Source of the DNA: Ascarosepion bandense
Lineage: Eukaryota; Mollusca; Cephalopoda; Sepiida; Sepiidae
Reading direction: 5' to 3'
Length of the DNA: 64,000 nt
Assembly: GCA_037127315.1 (NCBI GenBank)
Contig: JBBBDQ010001157.1
Location: 62,001 to 126,000, forward strand
Shown here piece after piece: positions 35,389 to 46,311 of the stretch; position 1 is the first letter of the stretch; each line of letters begins with the position of its first letter. A model generated the notes under the pieces. That model had not been told where the DNA came from and searched no databases. It saw only the letters and a list, made by a program, of their open reading frames with translations. Both the position numbers and the translations under genes were made by a program.

Positions 35389-35989
35389 AATTGAATAAAT
35401 TGCAAACATTGTGTCTGATTTTTAATAAATAATGATCGACAACACAATTATCATTCACCAAGAAAACAACAAAAGCAAACTACAAATCCTCGAGGCAATA
35501 TTCATTAAAAAACTTAAGCCGTCAATTAATAAAATCAGCTATGAATACTGTAGTAATGTTCTAAATTGTTTAATGAAAGAACAGTTTTTTCGTGCTTGAA
35601 CACGTGCATGACCATGACATTATGGAAACATAAAAAATTCCACTTTGAATTATTTTCACGTTCTAGTGAACGTTAAGCAATTTGTCAACGGTTATATTTG
35701 AAGCAAGAAGAAAATTTACAGTAAGTTTTAGTAACACAGTTTTGCGGTTATTTTTTGTTACCACAACTCACACTGAAGATTATCTCAAAAGGAAATTGAA
35801 AGTACTTGGGAACATTGAGAAATGAATAATAAAAGCATCTGTCAAAGTTAGAGCTCGTTTCTTACATCTTTCAATTATAATACGCAAAAGATTATCTGTG
35901 AGTATGAACGGATTTTATTAAAAATAATCAGACCTAATGTTTGCAATTAATTCTGACACGTCTAAAAGAAAATATACAGCCTAAATACA
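35387..35989. other. No recognised gene
   Basis: AT-rich spacer between microsatellites. Confidence 0.45.
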
Positions 35990-36016
35990 CACACACACAC
36001 CTCTCTCCCTCCCCCC

Positions 36017-36060
<44 letters not shown>
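35990..36060. repeat. (CA)n(CT)n(TA)n compound microsatellite
   Basis: Three dinucleotide tracts run in series. Confidence 0.93.
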
Positions 36061-36061
<1 letters not shown>

Positions 36062-36207
36062 GGATGACGATATATATTTTTTTACATATTAAAAAGAATT
36101 TAAAGAAAAAGAACATATGATAGGAAAAAACGTCAACGTAATTTGTTTTCAAAATTGTTTTATATATACTTCATTACGTCGAATTTTCAACACACACTTA
36201 CTAAAAA

Positions 36208-36212
<5 letters not shown>

Positions 36213-36261
<49 letters not shown>
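36213..36261. repeat. (TA)n microsatellite
   Basis: About 24 units with one TACA interruption. Confidence 0.93.
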
Positions 36262-36279
36262 CTAGAAGAATGTGATATG

Positions 36280-36480
36280 TTCGCCTATCCCCTGATTCAC
36301 ACTCTTTCTACGTATACAGTACAGAAGTATAGGTTTAGGTTGGGTTTCCGAATAAGTTTGGTGAATAACGTGTAGTCTATTTTGTAATTAATTTCTTAAT
36401 CAGGAAGTCGTGAACTCTTAACACATTATGTGCAGGAGCATTGTTATGATGGAAAATTTGTCTGTTAGAAGAGATTTCAG
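36280..36480 (-). pseudogene. mariner-family transposase fragment
   Basis: The minus strand decodes to IFHHNNAPAHNVLRVHDFL, then TTRYSPNLF. This is the second catalytic block of mariner transposases (HDNAPAH...V..FL, then YSPDL). The Asp of HDNAPAH is Asn here. Only about 60 codons survive. Confidence 0.7.
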
Positions 36481-36539
36481 AAATTTTTCTCTGAATAGAT
36501 TCTTATAACCCTTTCCTCACTTCGATATAACTACTTGCT

Positions 36540-36975
36540 TTAGGACTGCATGTCTGAGTTCTCCTCCTTGGTAAAAGCTGGCATCGATGCTTTTATTCCA
36601 CACTTTTACTGTCAAAACAGTTAAATATAACCGTCTCTTCTACTATAATACCTTCTTTTCTCGCACTTTCCGTTTGTGAAACTCCCTTTTGTGTATACTT
36701 GCTTCCCTGATGACTATAATCTTCAAAGATTTAAATTCAACATCAATCGCCATCTCTTATCTCCTTGAATTCCATCATTTCTTACCCTTTCCCCGATAAC
36801 AACTGAATCTTGTTCCTCTCACTTTACTCGCATGTAACTCTCTTCACACCAGTATTCTCATCCTTCCCTTACTCATTCTATATTGACATAACTTTTCTCT
36901 ATCCTCTTATGTGCCCCCCTGCACACCAGTGGCATTACTGACTTGCTTAGGGTGAAACGACCAAAAAAGGTTATT
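36540..36975 (+). pseudogene. J LINE, internally deleted 3' fragment
   Basis: A short endonuclease-linker piece (SSLVKAGIDAFIP, also in the J at 19.0 kb) is joined directly to the C-terminal coding remnant and the conserved 3' tail (CCCCCTGCACACCAGTGGC, then GGGTGAAACGAC). The entire RT is missing between them. Confidence 0.75.
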
Positions 36976-37356
36976 TGCGCCTTTGTTTGTCTATTGTTCA
37001 TATCTTGTACTTCGCTGAACTGCCTGTGCCATACAAAAATACTCGATTTCTTCATTGCGTATTGATCATTTGCTATTTTACATTCGGGCTGATTTTTTCC
37101 TCCACCTTTACCATTATTCACATGTAGCGAAATGTTATTCCGTTGCTTCAGATTTCTTTCACTCATTTTTCCACGAACAGTATATCATAAACAAAAACAA
37201 CTTCCTCTACTAATTGGCAATGAATAGCTCGTCTATTCTGCATTTCAGGAAAGCCGGAGTTGGAACAACATATTCGCATGTGCTTCAGCACAAAACTTTC
37301 CCTGACTAATTAAGCCACCCCAGTGGCACGGTACGTCACAGACATTTGAGAATTAC

Positions 37357-37401
<45 letters not shown>

Positions 37402-37982
37402 TTATATTTATATATATGCTCTGTAGCCGTGCGTAATCTCAAAGACAGAAAACGCCCTAAGCAAATTAAAACTTGAAAGATGAAGTTCATCAACAGGTTT
37501 ATTAAAGGCTAAAAAGGTAACACTAGAAAAGGAAAATAAATACGCATATAAGACGAATTTAGTCTGAAATTACAAACAAACGGGTAACACGGAATATGAG
37601 AAAGCAGCCAGAGGTTGAACATATAAGTAAAATCATTTGTCTAAATAGGTAAAGAAAGGTTGCGAAAACTTCGTTTACATAAATATGTATAAGTTAAAAG
37701 AAGGTTACATTTTGCCACAGTGCATGGACAATGGACAACAAAGTTGAAAGAATTCTACATAGAGGTAAAAATATATCAAATATGATTAATGTTTAAACAA
37801 ATGTTCAATTAATAATGGAATAATAAAATAAACATAGTTGGAAAGAAAACTATCGACCACATACTTGGTGTCATGCTCTTATTGTGACAAATGTCGGTAA
37901 CCAGTAAGGGCTAACAGGATGTGGTAAAAACAGTGACAAATAAAGGTAAATATAACAGCACGATTTATCTATTGCAGCAAGA
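36976..37982. other. No recognised gene; contains (CA)n(TA)n at about 37363-37418
   Basis: A dinucleotide tract is followed by AT-rich DNA that I cannot assign. Confidence 0.45.

Positions 37983-38018
<36 letters not shown>
37983..38018. repeat. (TA)n microsatellite
   Basis: About 18 units. Confidence 0.95.
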
Positions 38019-38021
<3 letters not shown>

Positions 38022-38040
38022 GTATAATATATGTATTATA

Positions 38041-38400
38041 CATAACATGATCTACATGCAAAAGAAGGCTAAAAATAATAGAGGCATTACTTATAAAAAG
38101 AGAAATCCTACACTTAATAACATCAATTATGAATACGGTAACAATATGCTTACCGTGTTCGAAACTTAACATGCACAAGACACTATATATAATTATTATG
38201 AATTTGTTTTTTTGTCGTAGATATTAATGTTATAATTATTATTAGTGTGTTATTATTATCATCAGTGTCATAAACAAAGCATTTGTACAACTTATATATA
38301 ATTTATGTCTTCAAAAGAAAGAAATCTTAAGGTCACATGAAAAATTACATAAAAAACTTAATATCACACCTTGTCTGTCATTTTTAATGAAACCTGCATG
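38041..38400 (+). repeat. Fold-back-family repeat with conserved hairpin, copy 1
   Basis: It matches 45890-46220, including AACATCAATTATGAA and a hairpin whose arms are ACGGTAA and TTACCGT around an 8-base loop at about 38137-38163. The right part (TCACATGAAAAATTA) is also shared. There is no coding content. Confidence 0.7.
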
Positions 38401-38439
38401 CCACTGCATGATATATCACACGCTAAAAGTCAGCCTCAT

Positions 38440-38560
38440 TCTACCGAGCACCCATAGCTCACGCCTATTCGTTCGGGTTTCAAACCTGGGTAAAAATAAT
38501 CGGATGTCTAACCGTACTGATGAGCTGTAATGCAGCGAAACAGATCTGTCTGAGGATGAC
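38440..38560 (+). repeat. Hammerhead-bearing tRNA-headed repeat, copy d
   Basis: The head CTACCGAGCACCCATAGCTC with box-B-like GGGTTTCAAACC is followed by the ribozyme and the tail GGATGACTATATGTATATAT. Confidence 0.78.
38512..38555 (+). ncRNA. Type-I hammerhead ribozyme motif
   Basis: The core CUGAUGA/GAAA is intact. Stem II is GCUG/CAGC around UAAUG. Stem III is ACA/UGU, and the cleavage nucleotide is C38550. Stem I CCGUA/UGAGG has one A-G mismatch. Confidence 0.78.
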
Positions 38561-38989
38561 TATATGTATATATATTTGGGCAGGGTGCGATTTATTTATC
38601 GGGAGCTACAAAGAATCTCACTTTTGTTTATTTATTTTCTGTAGACGACGTAATATTCAAGAGTTTAATTTTTTTTTAAAGAATTTTATTTAGATCCTAA
38701 TTGGATTGTTATAGTATGCGATAGGCGTATGTATGTTGGCTTGTGAAGGTAGTTATTCTTTCAGGAAATGGGAGATTGTATCAAAAACAAAACAAAAAAA
38801 AACGTAGATTTATATTTTGACAGATTCGATGGTGACACTTTTTGGGAATTTTTTTCTGAGCACATATACATATATCATCAGACGTTATTTCATTTTTATT
38901 CATCAGGCTCTGTTTGATTGCATATTTTCACTTCTAGTCTGTTTTCATTTGTAAGAAAATTGTCGAGTATCCTCTAACATACAGGATGG

Positions 38990-39120
38990 TGATTTAATAA
39001 GCGTAGCTTTGTTATGGCACAAAGCCGAAATTATGTGGAACCCAGTGAGGATAAACCTCACTACTCAGTCGTAATTTATCTAGCAAGACAAGCTTGTTAA
39101 CCATTGCTTCACTGACATGC
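38990..39120 (-). repeat. tRNA-like SINE family C, copy 1
   Basis: On the minus strand a box-A-like GCAATGGTTAACAAGCTTG and a box-B-like GAGGTTTATCCTCACTGG occur. They are shared with the copy at 43930-44070. Confidence 0.6.
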
Positions 39121-39480
39121 AGGATGATAGACATAACAATCAGAACTTTTTTTTTGCTTTTAACAAAATATTCCTTCTGACGCACCTTAAAATTTTTTAT
39201 TTCATTTGCTTACTTAATATATTGAATCTATTTTTGTTTAATTACTTTGAAAAATTAGAATATTATTACCCTTGTTGCAGAGAGTTCCTTGAACTCCATT
39301 CTTTTGTTAATTATGAACTTAATTGTGTTCCCACCAACTCCCTTGGCCTTAGTGAAAATAGGGCTATAAGTTTCGGTAGATAAATTTACTTGTTTTTAGT
39401 CGTCAGGTTGCCGAGGCCAAGAAATTTGATAAAATAGAAGCGACCCACTGGTATGTTTTTTAATCTTCTCTATATAGGAA

Positions 39481-39867
39481 CTAGCAGTATAGATCGGTGG
39501 TGCTCGGGTGTAATGAAAGCTTTAAAACTAATCTATGGTTCTGGAGCTCATACTTTTCGGACGTTGGCACGAAAGACTAAAAAGCAATAGTTGTTTCCAG
39601 TTAAAGCGAAACCGTAGACTGAAAGAAAAACGAATGGATATAAGTCAAATTTTGATTTCCTGGTATTGATATCAATTAAGTTTCTTCCGTTGTAAACTGA
39701 ATTTTGAAGGCTAAATAAGTCCTCTGAGTAAATGGTATCATGGCTGAGACTAAGAACTACAATTATAGCTACTTAGAGCCAAACCCGAAGTAAAAACTAA
39801 AATAAAAGGGCTGAAAAAATACAGACATACAGGCAGATAAACAGACACACACACACAAACATCTTGC

Positions 39868-39917
<50 letters not shown>

Positions 39918-40232
39918 CGATTTTCTACACTATTGTAAGAACTGCAACCTTGAAACTTCTGAATATCGTTTCTTATGTCTTTGTCTATGAGTGTATCAAA
40001 TTTCATTAAAATCGGAACACTCCTTCTATCACTCGATTTTTTCGATTATCGATTTCCGATATTTATCGGGGTACCTCGACACAAAACCTAGCTAAGAACA
40101 CTCGCAGACGCTTATAGTACAACTGTGTAAATTTTCAAGAAAATTGGTTCAGCCGTTTCGGAGTCTATAGGTAACGGACACACACACACAGACACACACA
40201 GAGACAAAGTTCCATTTATAAATAAGTTTAGA
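39481..40232 (-). mobile_element. Non-autonomous Helitron, copy 1
   Basis: On the minus strand it begins TCTAAACTTATTTATAAA and ends GCAGTATA-type sequence to CTAG. The host bases are A before TC and T after CTAG, the Helitron rule. The GC hairpin that should precede CTAG is degenerate here. The same ends bound the copy at 59967-60557. Inside are (TA)n at 39871-39914, (CA)n, and an AAATxGGTTxAGCCGTTTCGG block. There is no Rep/helicase coding sequence. Confidence 0.75.
39871..39914. repeat. (TA)n microsatellite inside Helitron copy 1
   Basis: About 22 units; the sister Helitron has the same tract at the same place. Confidence 0.95.
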
Positions 40233-41040
40233 TATAAAAAAAGTAGCTGGATTTTCCATTTTTCTCATTTAATCAGGGTTCGACGAAATTTTAACAAAGC
40301 TAAAACAACACTCGTTTAAATCATTCCATGTTCATCAATATGAAATATAATGTTTCGTCTAAATGCTAGCTTTCCTGTTCATGTACTTTTGTTTTACAAT
40401 AATCCAACTGGAGCAGGGGATGCTGCCCTCGCTCTCGAGCACGCTTTATAACCTCCGTCTTCAAGTGGTTATTTTAGTCCTTACATGCTAGCGTGGTTTT
40501 TCGGTACCTGGGCTCCGTGTTTCTGACTGAACAAGTTCGGCTGCCTATTGTGTGCAATCAAAGTACTACGGCTGTATCTTAATTCTTTGGATTATTTTCC
40601 ATACTTTAAGTGTACTGGTGGTGAAAATTTTCTGGTCTGACATTATCCGCCTGATAATCAGATTTCGGACCCTAGAGTAACCTTTGAGAACGCTATCCTA
40701 TTAGCATGGCTATAATATTGGGGACAGAGTAGTATCATTTTATGAATGGTATCTGGATCGCGAAGTTGTCTCTCCTGAGTCCACTTGATGCCTTGATGAA
40801 GGGTACAGGTACAGCTGTACTTGTGGTCAATTCTATCCAGATTGTAGATGCAAGCACCATTTTGGGTGTGACTGTTTTGCAGCCTCGTCTCCATCTGTAC
40901 AGGACCACAACAAAATCATGCAAAAGAACCGAACCTAACCCCGCAAAAACAAAATGGCCTCTAGGTTTACCAGCTTCTTCACTGCAACTTTCTATAGATA
41001 GAACGATACCTTCACGTCAAACCTGACCTTGTTCCTGTTT
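40233..41040. other. No recognised gene
   Basis: This stretch has slightly higher complexity and GC than its surroundings. The opposing open frames at 40658-40894 and 40742-41026 have no identifiable domain, and I would not call either a gene. Confidence 0.4.
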
Positions 41041-41044
41041 GGAA

Positions 41045-41885
41045 CTGGTATTGATCTATCTATCTCAATACAGGAAATCGCAATGTCTACCCGCCCCTAA
41101 TAGTGAAACACAACTCTCGAAATCACGATGGTAACGAACTTGGCGCCTACATAAAAGACAAATTCTCATGCGACAGAGACAGCAAAACGTGGACCCTGAT
41201 TTCTCGTATATATACTTTCCTATGACCCTTGTTAAAAGTACCTCTTTATTTTTTACTGTCTATCGTCCACGGGATAACGGGACTGTATTGATCGACAGTA
41301 TAACATAGAAGATTGATGATATTCTTTCTGAACAGCCCGCAGCTACCATTCACATTTGAATTCAGTATTCACCACAGAGAGTGGTTAGTCTACGCGAACA
41401 AAATCGATGAAGAAGGCAGATACTGTAAATACTTCTCCATCGCTTACGAACAGATCGTTGATAATCCACTCGTGTTCCCGAGACAACAGGATATCACACA
41501 AACCTCCTGGGCCTCTTTCTTTTATACTACTTCCGCTCCCAAAGGATCCGCTGAAGTGCTACCACCCTTGGAAATTTCAGACTATTAACACTGGTCAGTT
41601 GATATGCAGTTTCATATTTCAAAGCTGAGATAACTTCAGAACTTACAAAGACTTATCTTCTTTAAATGGAGATTCTCTAGTACTGTCACCCTAATTAATC
41701 TCTGGATTCTTTTTGGCATAAAAATTTTTATACCTCAAAAATATACCAACAACTCCAAATAGCCAGCCCTAGTTCACGCTATAGCTCACCGTAAGCACTA
41801 CTATAATATAACAGGGAACTGTAAGACCTTTGTTGCATTCAGAACTGACCACAGTCATTACAAGAGAGTTCCAGAAAATGCAAAG
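41045..41885 (+). pseudogene. K LINE (second CR1/Jockey-type family) endonuclease
   Basis: A broken frame gives RPRDNGTVLIDSI, then IHHREWLVYANKIDEEGRYC (the block after the catalytic GDFN), and FPRQQDITQT. It continues with SAPKGSAEVLPPLEISDY (terminal SDH-type motif, with Tyr for His). The reading continues through the linker to YKRVPENAK at about 41885, where a J copy is inserted. It resembles J in layout but differs enough to be a separate family. Confidence 0.7.
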
Positions 41886-41887
41886 TG

Positions 41888-42568
41888 CAGAATCCATCTT
41901 GCATATCTATAAATTTTCCATTCGTCCGTTCATCGAATACTGCTGCCAAATCTGGTCGGGTGCTCTTGCTATTCATCTTGTGGCTTATTATTTGTTCCTC
42001 CTTTTTTGTTGTTGTTGCCGGACAGCTGTGAGGAAGAATTAAAGTCAAGGTGAAAGACAGAGAGTGATAGAGTGAGATGTGTCTCATTCATGTTTAGGTT
42101 CTTGACAAAATACAAAGAAGGATCTGCAATGTAATCGATCCTGACTTATCAGCCCACTTCCAGTCACTTTCTCATCGACATGATGTGACTTTCCTCTGTC
42201 TTTTCTACAAGTATTTTCATAACAACTGCTCTGACGAGCTTTTGCCCTGGTATTTACGCGTGCAACTAGATTGGTGTCAAGATCCCACCACGCTTTTACC
42301 GCCGAAATATTTAAATGTAACCACCTCTTTTACTCTAACAATTTCTTTATTCGCACTTCTCGCCTGTAGAACTCCTTTTCGTTGGCTTGTTTCCCTGATA
42401 GCTACTATCTCCAAAAGTTTGAATGCAACGTCAGTTGCCATCTTCTTGATTCTCATCCATCTCTTATCCATTCTTCAACATTCCCTTTATCTAGTTTTTT
42501 CTATTATTGTAACCACCTGTGCACCAGTGGTGACCCTGCTTTGCTTGAGATGAAATGATTATAAAAAA
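41888..42568 (+). mobile_element. J LINE copy 5, nested in the K LINE
   Basis: It starts at ESILHIYKFSIRPFIEYCCQ and ends with the J 3' tail (CACCAGTGGTGACCC, then ATAAAAAAA). The K coding trace stops at its left edge and resumes at its right edge, so this J is younger than K. An extra ~115 bp sits inside it. Confidence 0.8.
41981..42095 (+). other. 115-bp insertion inside J copy 5
   Basis: Relative to the J copy near 47.6 kb, the codons CTT GAG GTT are split after CTT G. Removing these 115 bases restores them exactly. The left edge reads GTGGCTTATT and the right side TTTAG/GTT, so it also has the look of GT...AG. I cannot say whether it is an intron-like or a plain insertion. No target duplication is visible. 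Confidence 0.5.
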
Positions 42569-42574
42569 AGCTAT

Positions 42575-43910
42575 CCGCAAGTAGTCCAAACCAAGACCAA
42601 AATCAAAAACATGGATGCCGTGAGTTCTGGAAAATCTTTAACTCAATAGAGCCAAACTGTCAGTGTTTATTATCATAGATCGGCGCGAGTTTAAGATAAA
42701 GCATAGTTCTTCGCGAGTAACTTTGCCTCTAATTCCAGGTTAGATGACAAGAGCTTTCCTTTTTCGACTTTCCTCGTCTCATGAAACAGAAACTTAGTAA
42801 TAACTCTATCACTGCCTGGGAAATCCCAAAACGTATCAAAAGACTTTACCCTAAGAAGGCTATCGAAGAAGAGGATATCTAATTCGACCCAACTCTAACA
42901 GCTCAATAGGGGAAAACTGGTTGGTCACATTCAATATCTAAAAAACAACAACAAAACAACAAATAAAAACAAAAACAAAAAACAAGCTAATAATGTCACT
43001 GAGCAGACACTAAATTTTTGTCTGTCCGATCTCAATGAACAGGTGTTCTCTCAAGGAAACCTCTCGCTTAGGATGTCTATTAGGACTAAAGCTCATACCA
43101 AACCTCAAGTAGAACTCATATATTTAATACATTGCTAAATATGCTGGGAATATAGTCGGATTTCTGTACCAATCCAGTAAGTATCTGATTTCTTCTTGTA
43201 AAGGTAGGTTATATGAAAATCTAGATCAGTCCAGAAATGGAGTACTGCTATCATATCTGGGCTGTAGCTACCTAGTCTTCACTTTCAAGAATTTACAGAA
43301 ATCAAAAGCGTCTTCCCGGCCTTGTGGGTGATGAATTATTTCCCGCTCTAAAATCTCTTTTCTGCAACCGAAATGTTGAAAGCCTCTCGCTGTTTCCGCT
43401 GAAAACGTTCTTAATAAGCTACGTTCCTTAGTACTGTAAGAATATTTCCAGATGGCTGGTATTAATTTTAAATGATTTTCAAGATGAGAAGAGATTTCTC
43501 TAAAAACTGGAGAATATAATTATTTTTGTCGGGAAAAGTCGGCGGATAATAATCGATCCTGTTTGGCCGAGGTCAACAACACAACGTGGGTGGAATCGAC
43601 CGAAGGTCAGGAAGGTTGGCTGGACTCAGCCAGAGGTCGCGTTATAGTTCTACCAACTCTACCCCTCACAGCTAAACCTCGCCCTGTCACCACGTACACC
43701 GAGGTATACCATCCTCATTTCCTTCGAATGTCATTAGTAAGAAAGTAGTTCCAATCGAGTAGTTTTTTTCACACGGACCACTAGTTTATAGAAGCGACTC
43801 CTACGAGGATGCTTTCTCGACCACCTACAATCTTAACCTGTTTAAGTCTATGGTTAATCATTATCTTTCCCACATATCCCCATAAACTGCGGCTCTTACC
43901 TTTCATTCTA
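42575..43910 (+). pseudogene. K LINE, right part (linker, thumb and C-terminus)
   Basis: The K trace resumes with REFWKIFNSIE-like sequence, then FFASNFASNSRLDDKSF, and after a gap DLKW-like NSYIQYIAKYAGNIVGF (the part after motif C). C-terminal GDELFPALKSLF follows. RT motifs A-C are deleted between about 42900 and 43010. At 43560-43700 an unrelated ~140-bp stretch interrupts it. The element is long dead. Confidence 0.65.
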
Positions 43911-43929
43911 ATTGCTCACATGACGACCA

Positions 43930-44070
43930 CCTTAGGCATCTCGACCTGTTGTAATGGTTAATAAGCTTGTCTCACTAGAATCATTACAAATGAGTAGTGA
44001 GCTCGATCCTCACTGGATACCCCAAATTTTTAGCCTTGTGCCGCATTTAAGCAGCGCTTAGAAAATCGCC
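43930..44070 (+). repeat. tRNA-like SINE family C, copy 2
   Basis: GTAATGGTTAATAAGCTTG and GAGCTCGATCCTCACTGG act as A- and B-box-like blocks. It matches 38990-39120 in reverse complement. Confidence 0.6.
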
Positions 44071-44887
44071 ATATAAAAACATCCTTCAGTAACCTCTATC
44101 TTGAGTAACTCTTGGGCCTTGTATGTAGTGTATATTGGTAAAAAAAGCTTTAACATGTGGAATATTTTTGTTATTAAAATAATTATTACAAATCATGATT
44201 TATTTATTTTACTTCGTTTTTACTTTTAACCATGTTTAGTTTTCATCGAACTAACTTTCCGGTAATTTTTGTAATCCATCTTTATACGATTAACCTTTTA
44301 AAAACGTAAAAGCCCATGAAAAGAAATCTTGCTTCTTTTTTTAATGCTTTAAAGTGTGAATATATAGTCATTATACTTTAAGCTTTTTTGGTGGTACGAG
44401 ATATGTGTTCGCCTCTCACGCAAGCATAAATATAAAAGAAGCAAATGCAACATTATTTGCAATGTTGGATTTTTGTTTCTTTTTAAGATTAGAAGATGCA
44501 CTGAATTTTTTTAGAGAAAGACATTTTTTTCTAAATATTCTAGTTTTCTTTAACTTTCGGTGTCCTTCAACAAAAAGCATAACGGTTTTCAATAACGGAT
44601 GAACGTTTATATTAAAATCATCGTCATATTCAACAACTTACATTTTATCTTTTTAATTTTTAATCCTTGCTGCTTTTATTTATTGAAAATTTCCTTTTTG
44701 CATTGTCTAATCTCTTTGGATTATTTCAGTGCATGAGAGTGTATAGAAAATGAATTAGTAAAGTAATTCTTGAGTTTTTCTTATTAGAAATTAATTTCAA
44801 TTTAAATTTTAGCTTCTCTTCATACAACCTTACATGTTAAGTATTATTAACCCGTTTTTTTTTATTTGATAGCAACACATCTATGTT
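44071..44887. other. No recognised gene
   Basis: Very AT-rich. The 65-codon open frame at 44405 has no identifiable feature. Confidence 0.45.
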
Positions 44888-45030
44888 ATGGTGAGCTGGT
44901 AGTGTAACGGATATTGGCGTAAGTTCTGAGAACCGAGTTCAGATTTCGGGCTAGTTTGTTGCGTTAACTTTCGCACTAATGTCCTTAGGAACAGTATGGC
45001 TTGCTTGGGGATAAAATACAGTGTAGACAT
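44888..45030 (+). repeat. Possible tRNA-derived SINE (family D)
   Basis: GGTAGTGTAACGGATATTGG resembles a tRNA A-box region, and GAGTTCAGATTTC resembles a weak B box about 30 bases later. There is one copy in the window, so the call is tentative. Confidence 0.4.
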
Positions 45031-45357
45031 CACTCTTGTTTGCGTAGCAATCAGAAAAGGTAAACTCTGAATTCCAAACCTCTAATTCCCTCAAGAATGC
45101 ATGTCAATTCCTTGGTAACAAAGAAAAAGAACCTGTGGAGAGTTATACTTTCCTACGTTTTGAATGAACGTGGCATAAAACAACATTTCTTTAAACTTGT
45201 ATTTTAGATTTTACTTCTACGTAGAAATTTATACCTGGGATATTATTTTATGAATAAACACAAAAGGGTATCTTATTGTAGCTGACGCATTTCGACGCAT
45301 ATATACAGGCTTGTATGTGGATGACTAATATATTATGCTCTCATTACATGTGTCTAG

Positions 45358-45401
45358 CCACACTGATGAGCTGTGATACAGCGAAACAGGCTCGTATATG
45401 G
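45358..45401 (+). ncRNA. Hammerhead ribozyme motif, slightly degenerate
   Basis: Core CUGAUGA/GAAA and stem II GCUGU/ACAGC are perfect. Stem III (ACA/CGU) and stem I (CCACA/UAUGG) each have one mismatch. The predicted cleavage follows A45396. Confidence 0.75.
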
Positions 45402-45659
45402 ATGACTAATATATTATGCTCTCATTACGATTGAGCTTTCTGGAGAAGAAAATTTTAAAAACAGTTTCTACTTCTGCTATATGCGTGACTCTTCAGAAAT
45501 GAATTGAGTTCTTTCGGTGACTGGCGTGTGTATACACTGCTTATATACAACACGTTAAAATTTCCCTTCTCTGATTCCATGCGCCTATGGTTTAGGCGGG
45601 TAGCGACTCCGACTGACACCAAATCGGTCGAGTTTCGATCACGGTCAGAAGCGATCTAG

Positions 45660-45703
45660 CCACACTGATGAGCTGTGATACAGCGAAACAGTCTTGTATG
45701 TGG
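45660..45703 (+). ncRNA. Type-I hammerhead ribozyme motif, intact
   Basis: Core complete. Stem I is CCACA/UGUGG, stem II GCUGU/ACAGC with a GAU loop, and stem III ACA/UGU. Cleavage is predicted after A45698. This is the best copy in the window. Confidence 0.85.
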
Positions 45704-45726
45704 ATGACTAATATATATATATATAG

Positions 45727-46220
45727 CTTTCTTAAAAAATGACAGATAAGGTATTATCATTAAGTTTTATACAATTTTTCATGTGTTCGTATAATTTTTT
45801 TCTTTTCGGAACCCAAATACGAATTTGTATTTTCGACCGCTTTCGGCTATACTTTTAGCCATTATCAAGAATTAATTTTGCTTTACATAATAGCATCATC
45901 CACATGTAAAAGAAGATTAAAAATAATGGAGGTATTACTAATAAATAAGAGAAATTAATAACATCAATTATGAACACGGTAACAATGTGCTTACCGTGTT
46001 CGGAACTTAACATACACACAACTCTATATGCATAAACTTTATATATGTCTATTTACAAGTAAAACAAAATTAATTCTTGATAATGGCTAAAAGTATAGCC
46101 GAAAGCGCTTTGGAGAATACTTATATAATTTGAGTTCTGGAAAGAAAAAAATTATACGAACACATGAAAAATTATATAAATGAACTTAATGATAATACTT
46201 TGTCTCTTATTTTCAATGAA
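45727..46220. repeat. Fold-back element with ~150-bp inverted arms and central hairpin
   Basis: The left arm (45727-45890) and right arm (46040-46215) are reverse complements; both carry TTCGGCTATACTTTTAGCC on one strand or the other. The centre repeats the 38041-38160 sequence and has a perfect 11-bp hairpin (GAACACGGTAA/TTACCGTGTTC, 8-base loop) at about 45974-46003. TA microsatellites lie on both sides. Outer parts resemble Penelope-like termini. Confidence 0.75.
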
Positions 46221-46250
46221 ACTTGTATAGAGAGATTGTTGCCCAAATCC

Positions 46251-46252
<2 letters not shown>

Positions 46253-46304
<52 letters not shown>
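46253..46304. repeat. (TA)n microsatellite
   Basis: About 26 units. Confidence 0.95.

Positions 46305-46311
<7 letters not shown>

Larger units (their letters stand above)
45296..45725 (+). mobile_element. Tandem hammerhead-repeat (retrozyme-like) array
   Basis: Three successive cleavage-site regions occur. A 5'-truncated ribozyme end (45305-45320) is followed 81 nt later by ribozyme 2, which is followed 302 nt later by ribozyme 3. The 302-nt unit holds a leader also seen at 2980-3150, a tRNA-like head (GCGCCTATGG, box-B-like GAGTTTCGATC) and the ribozyme. The TAATATATTATGCTCTCATT segment after the first two ribozymes is duplicated. The ribozyme-unit-ribozyme layout is that of retrozymes, non-autonomous elements propagated through circular RNA. 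Confidence 0.75.

Noticed and set aside
40658..41026. A possible unique host gene between the Helitron and the K LINE
   Set aside because: The opposing short frames overlap each other, lack domains, and show no splice or start context that I could support.
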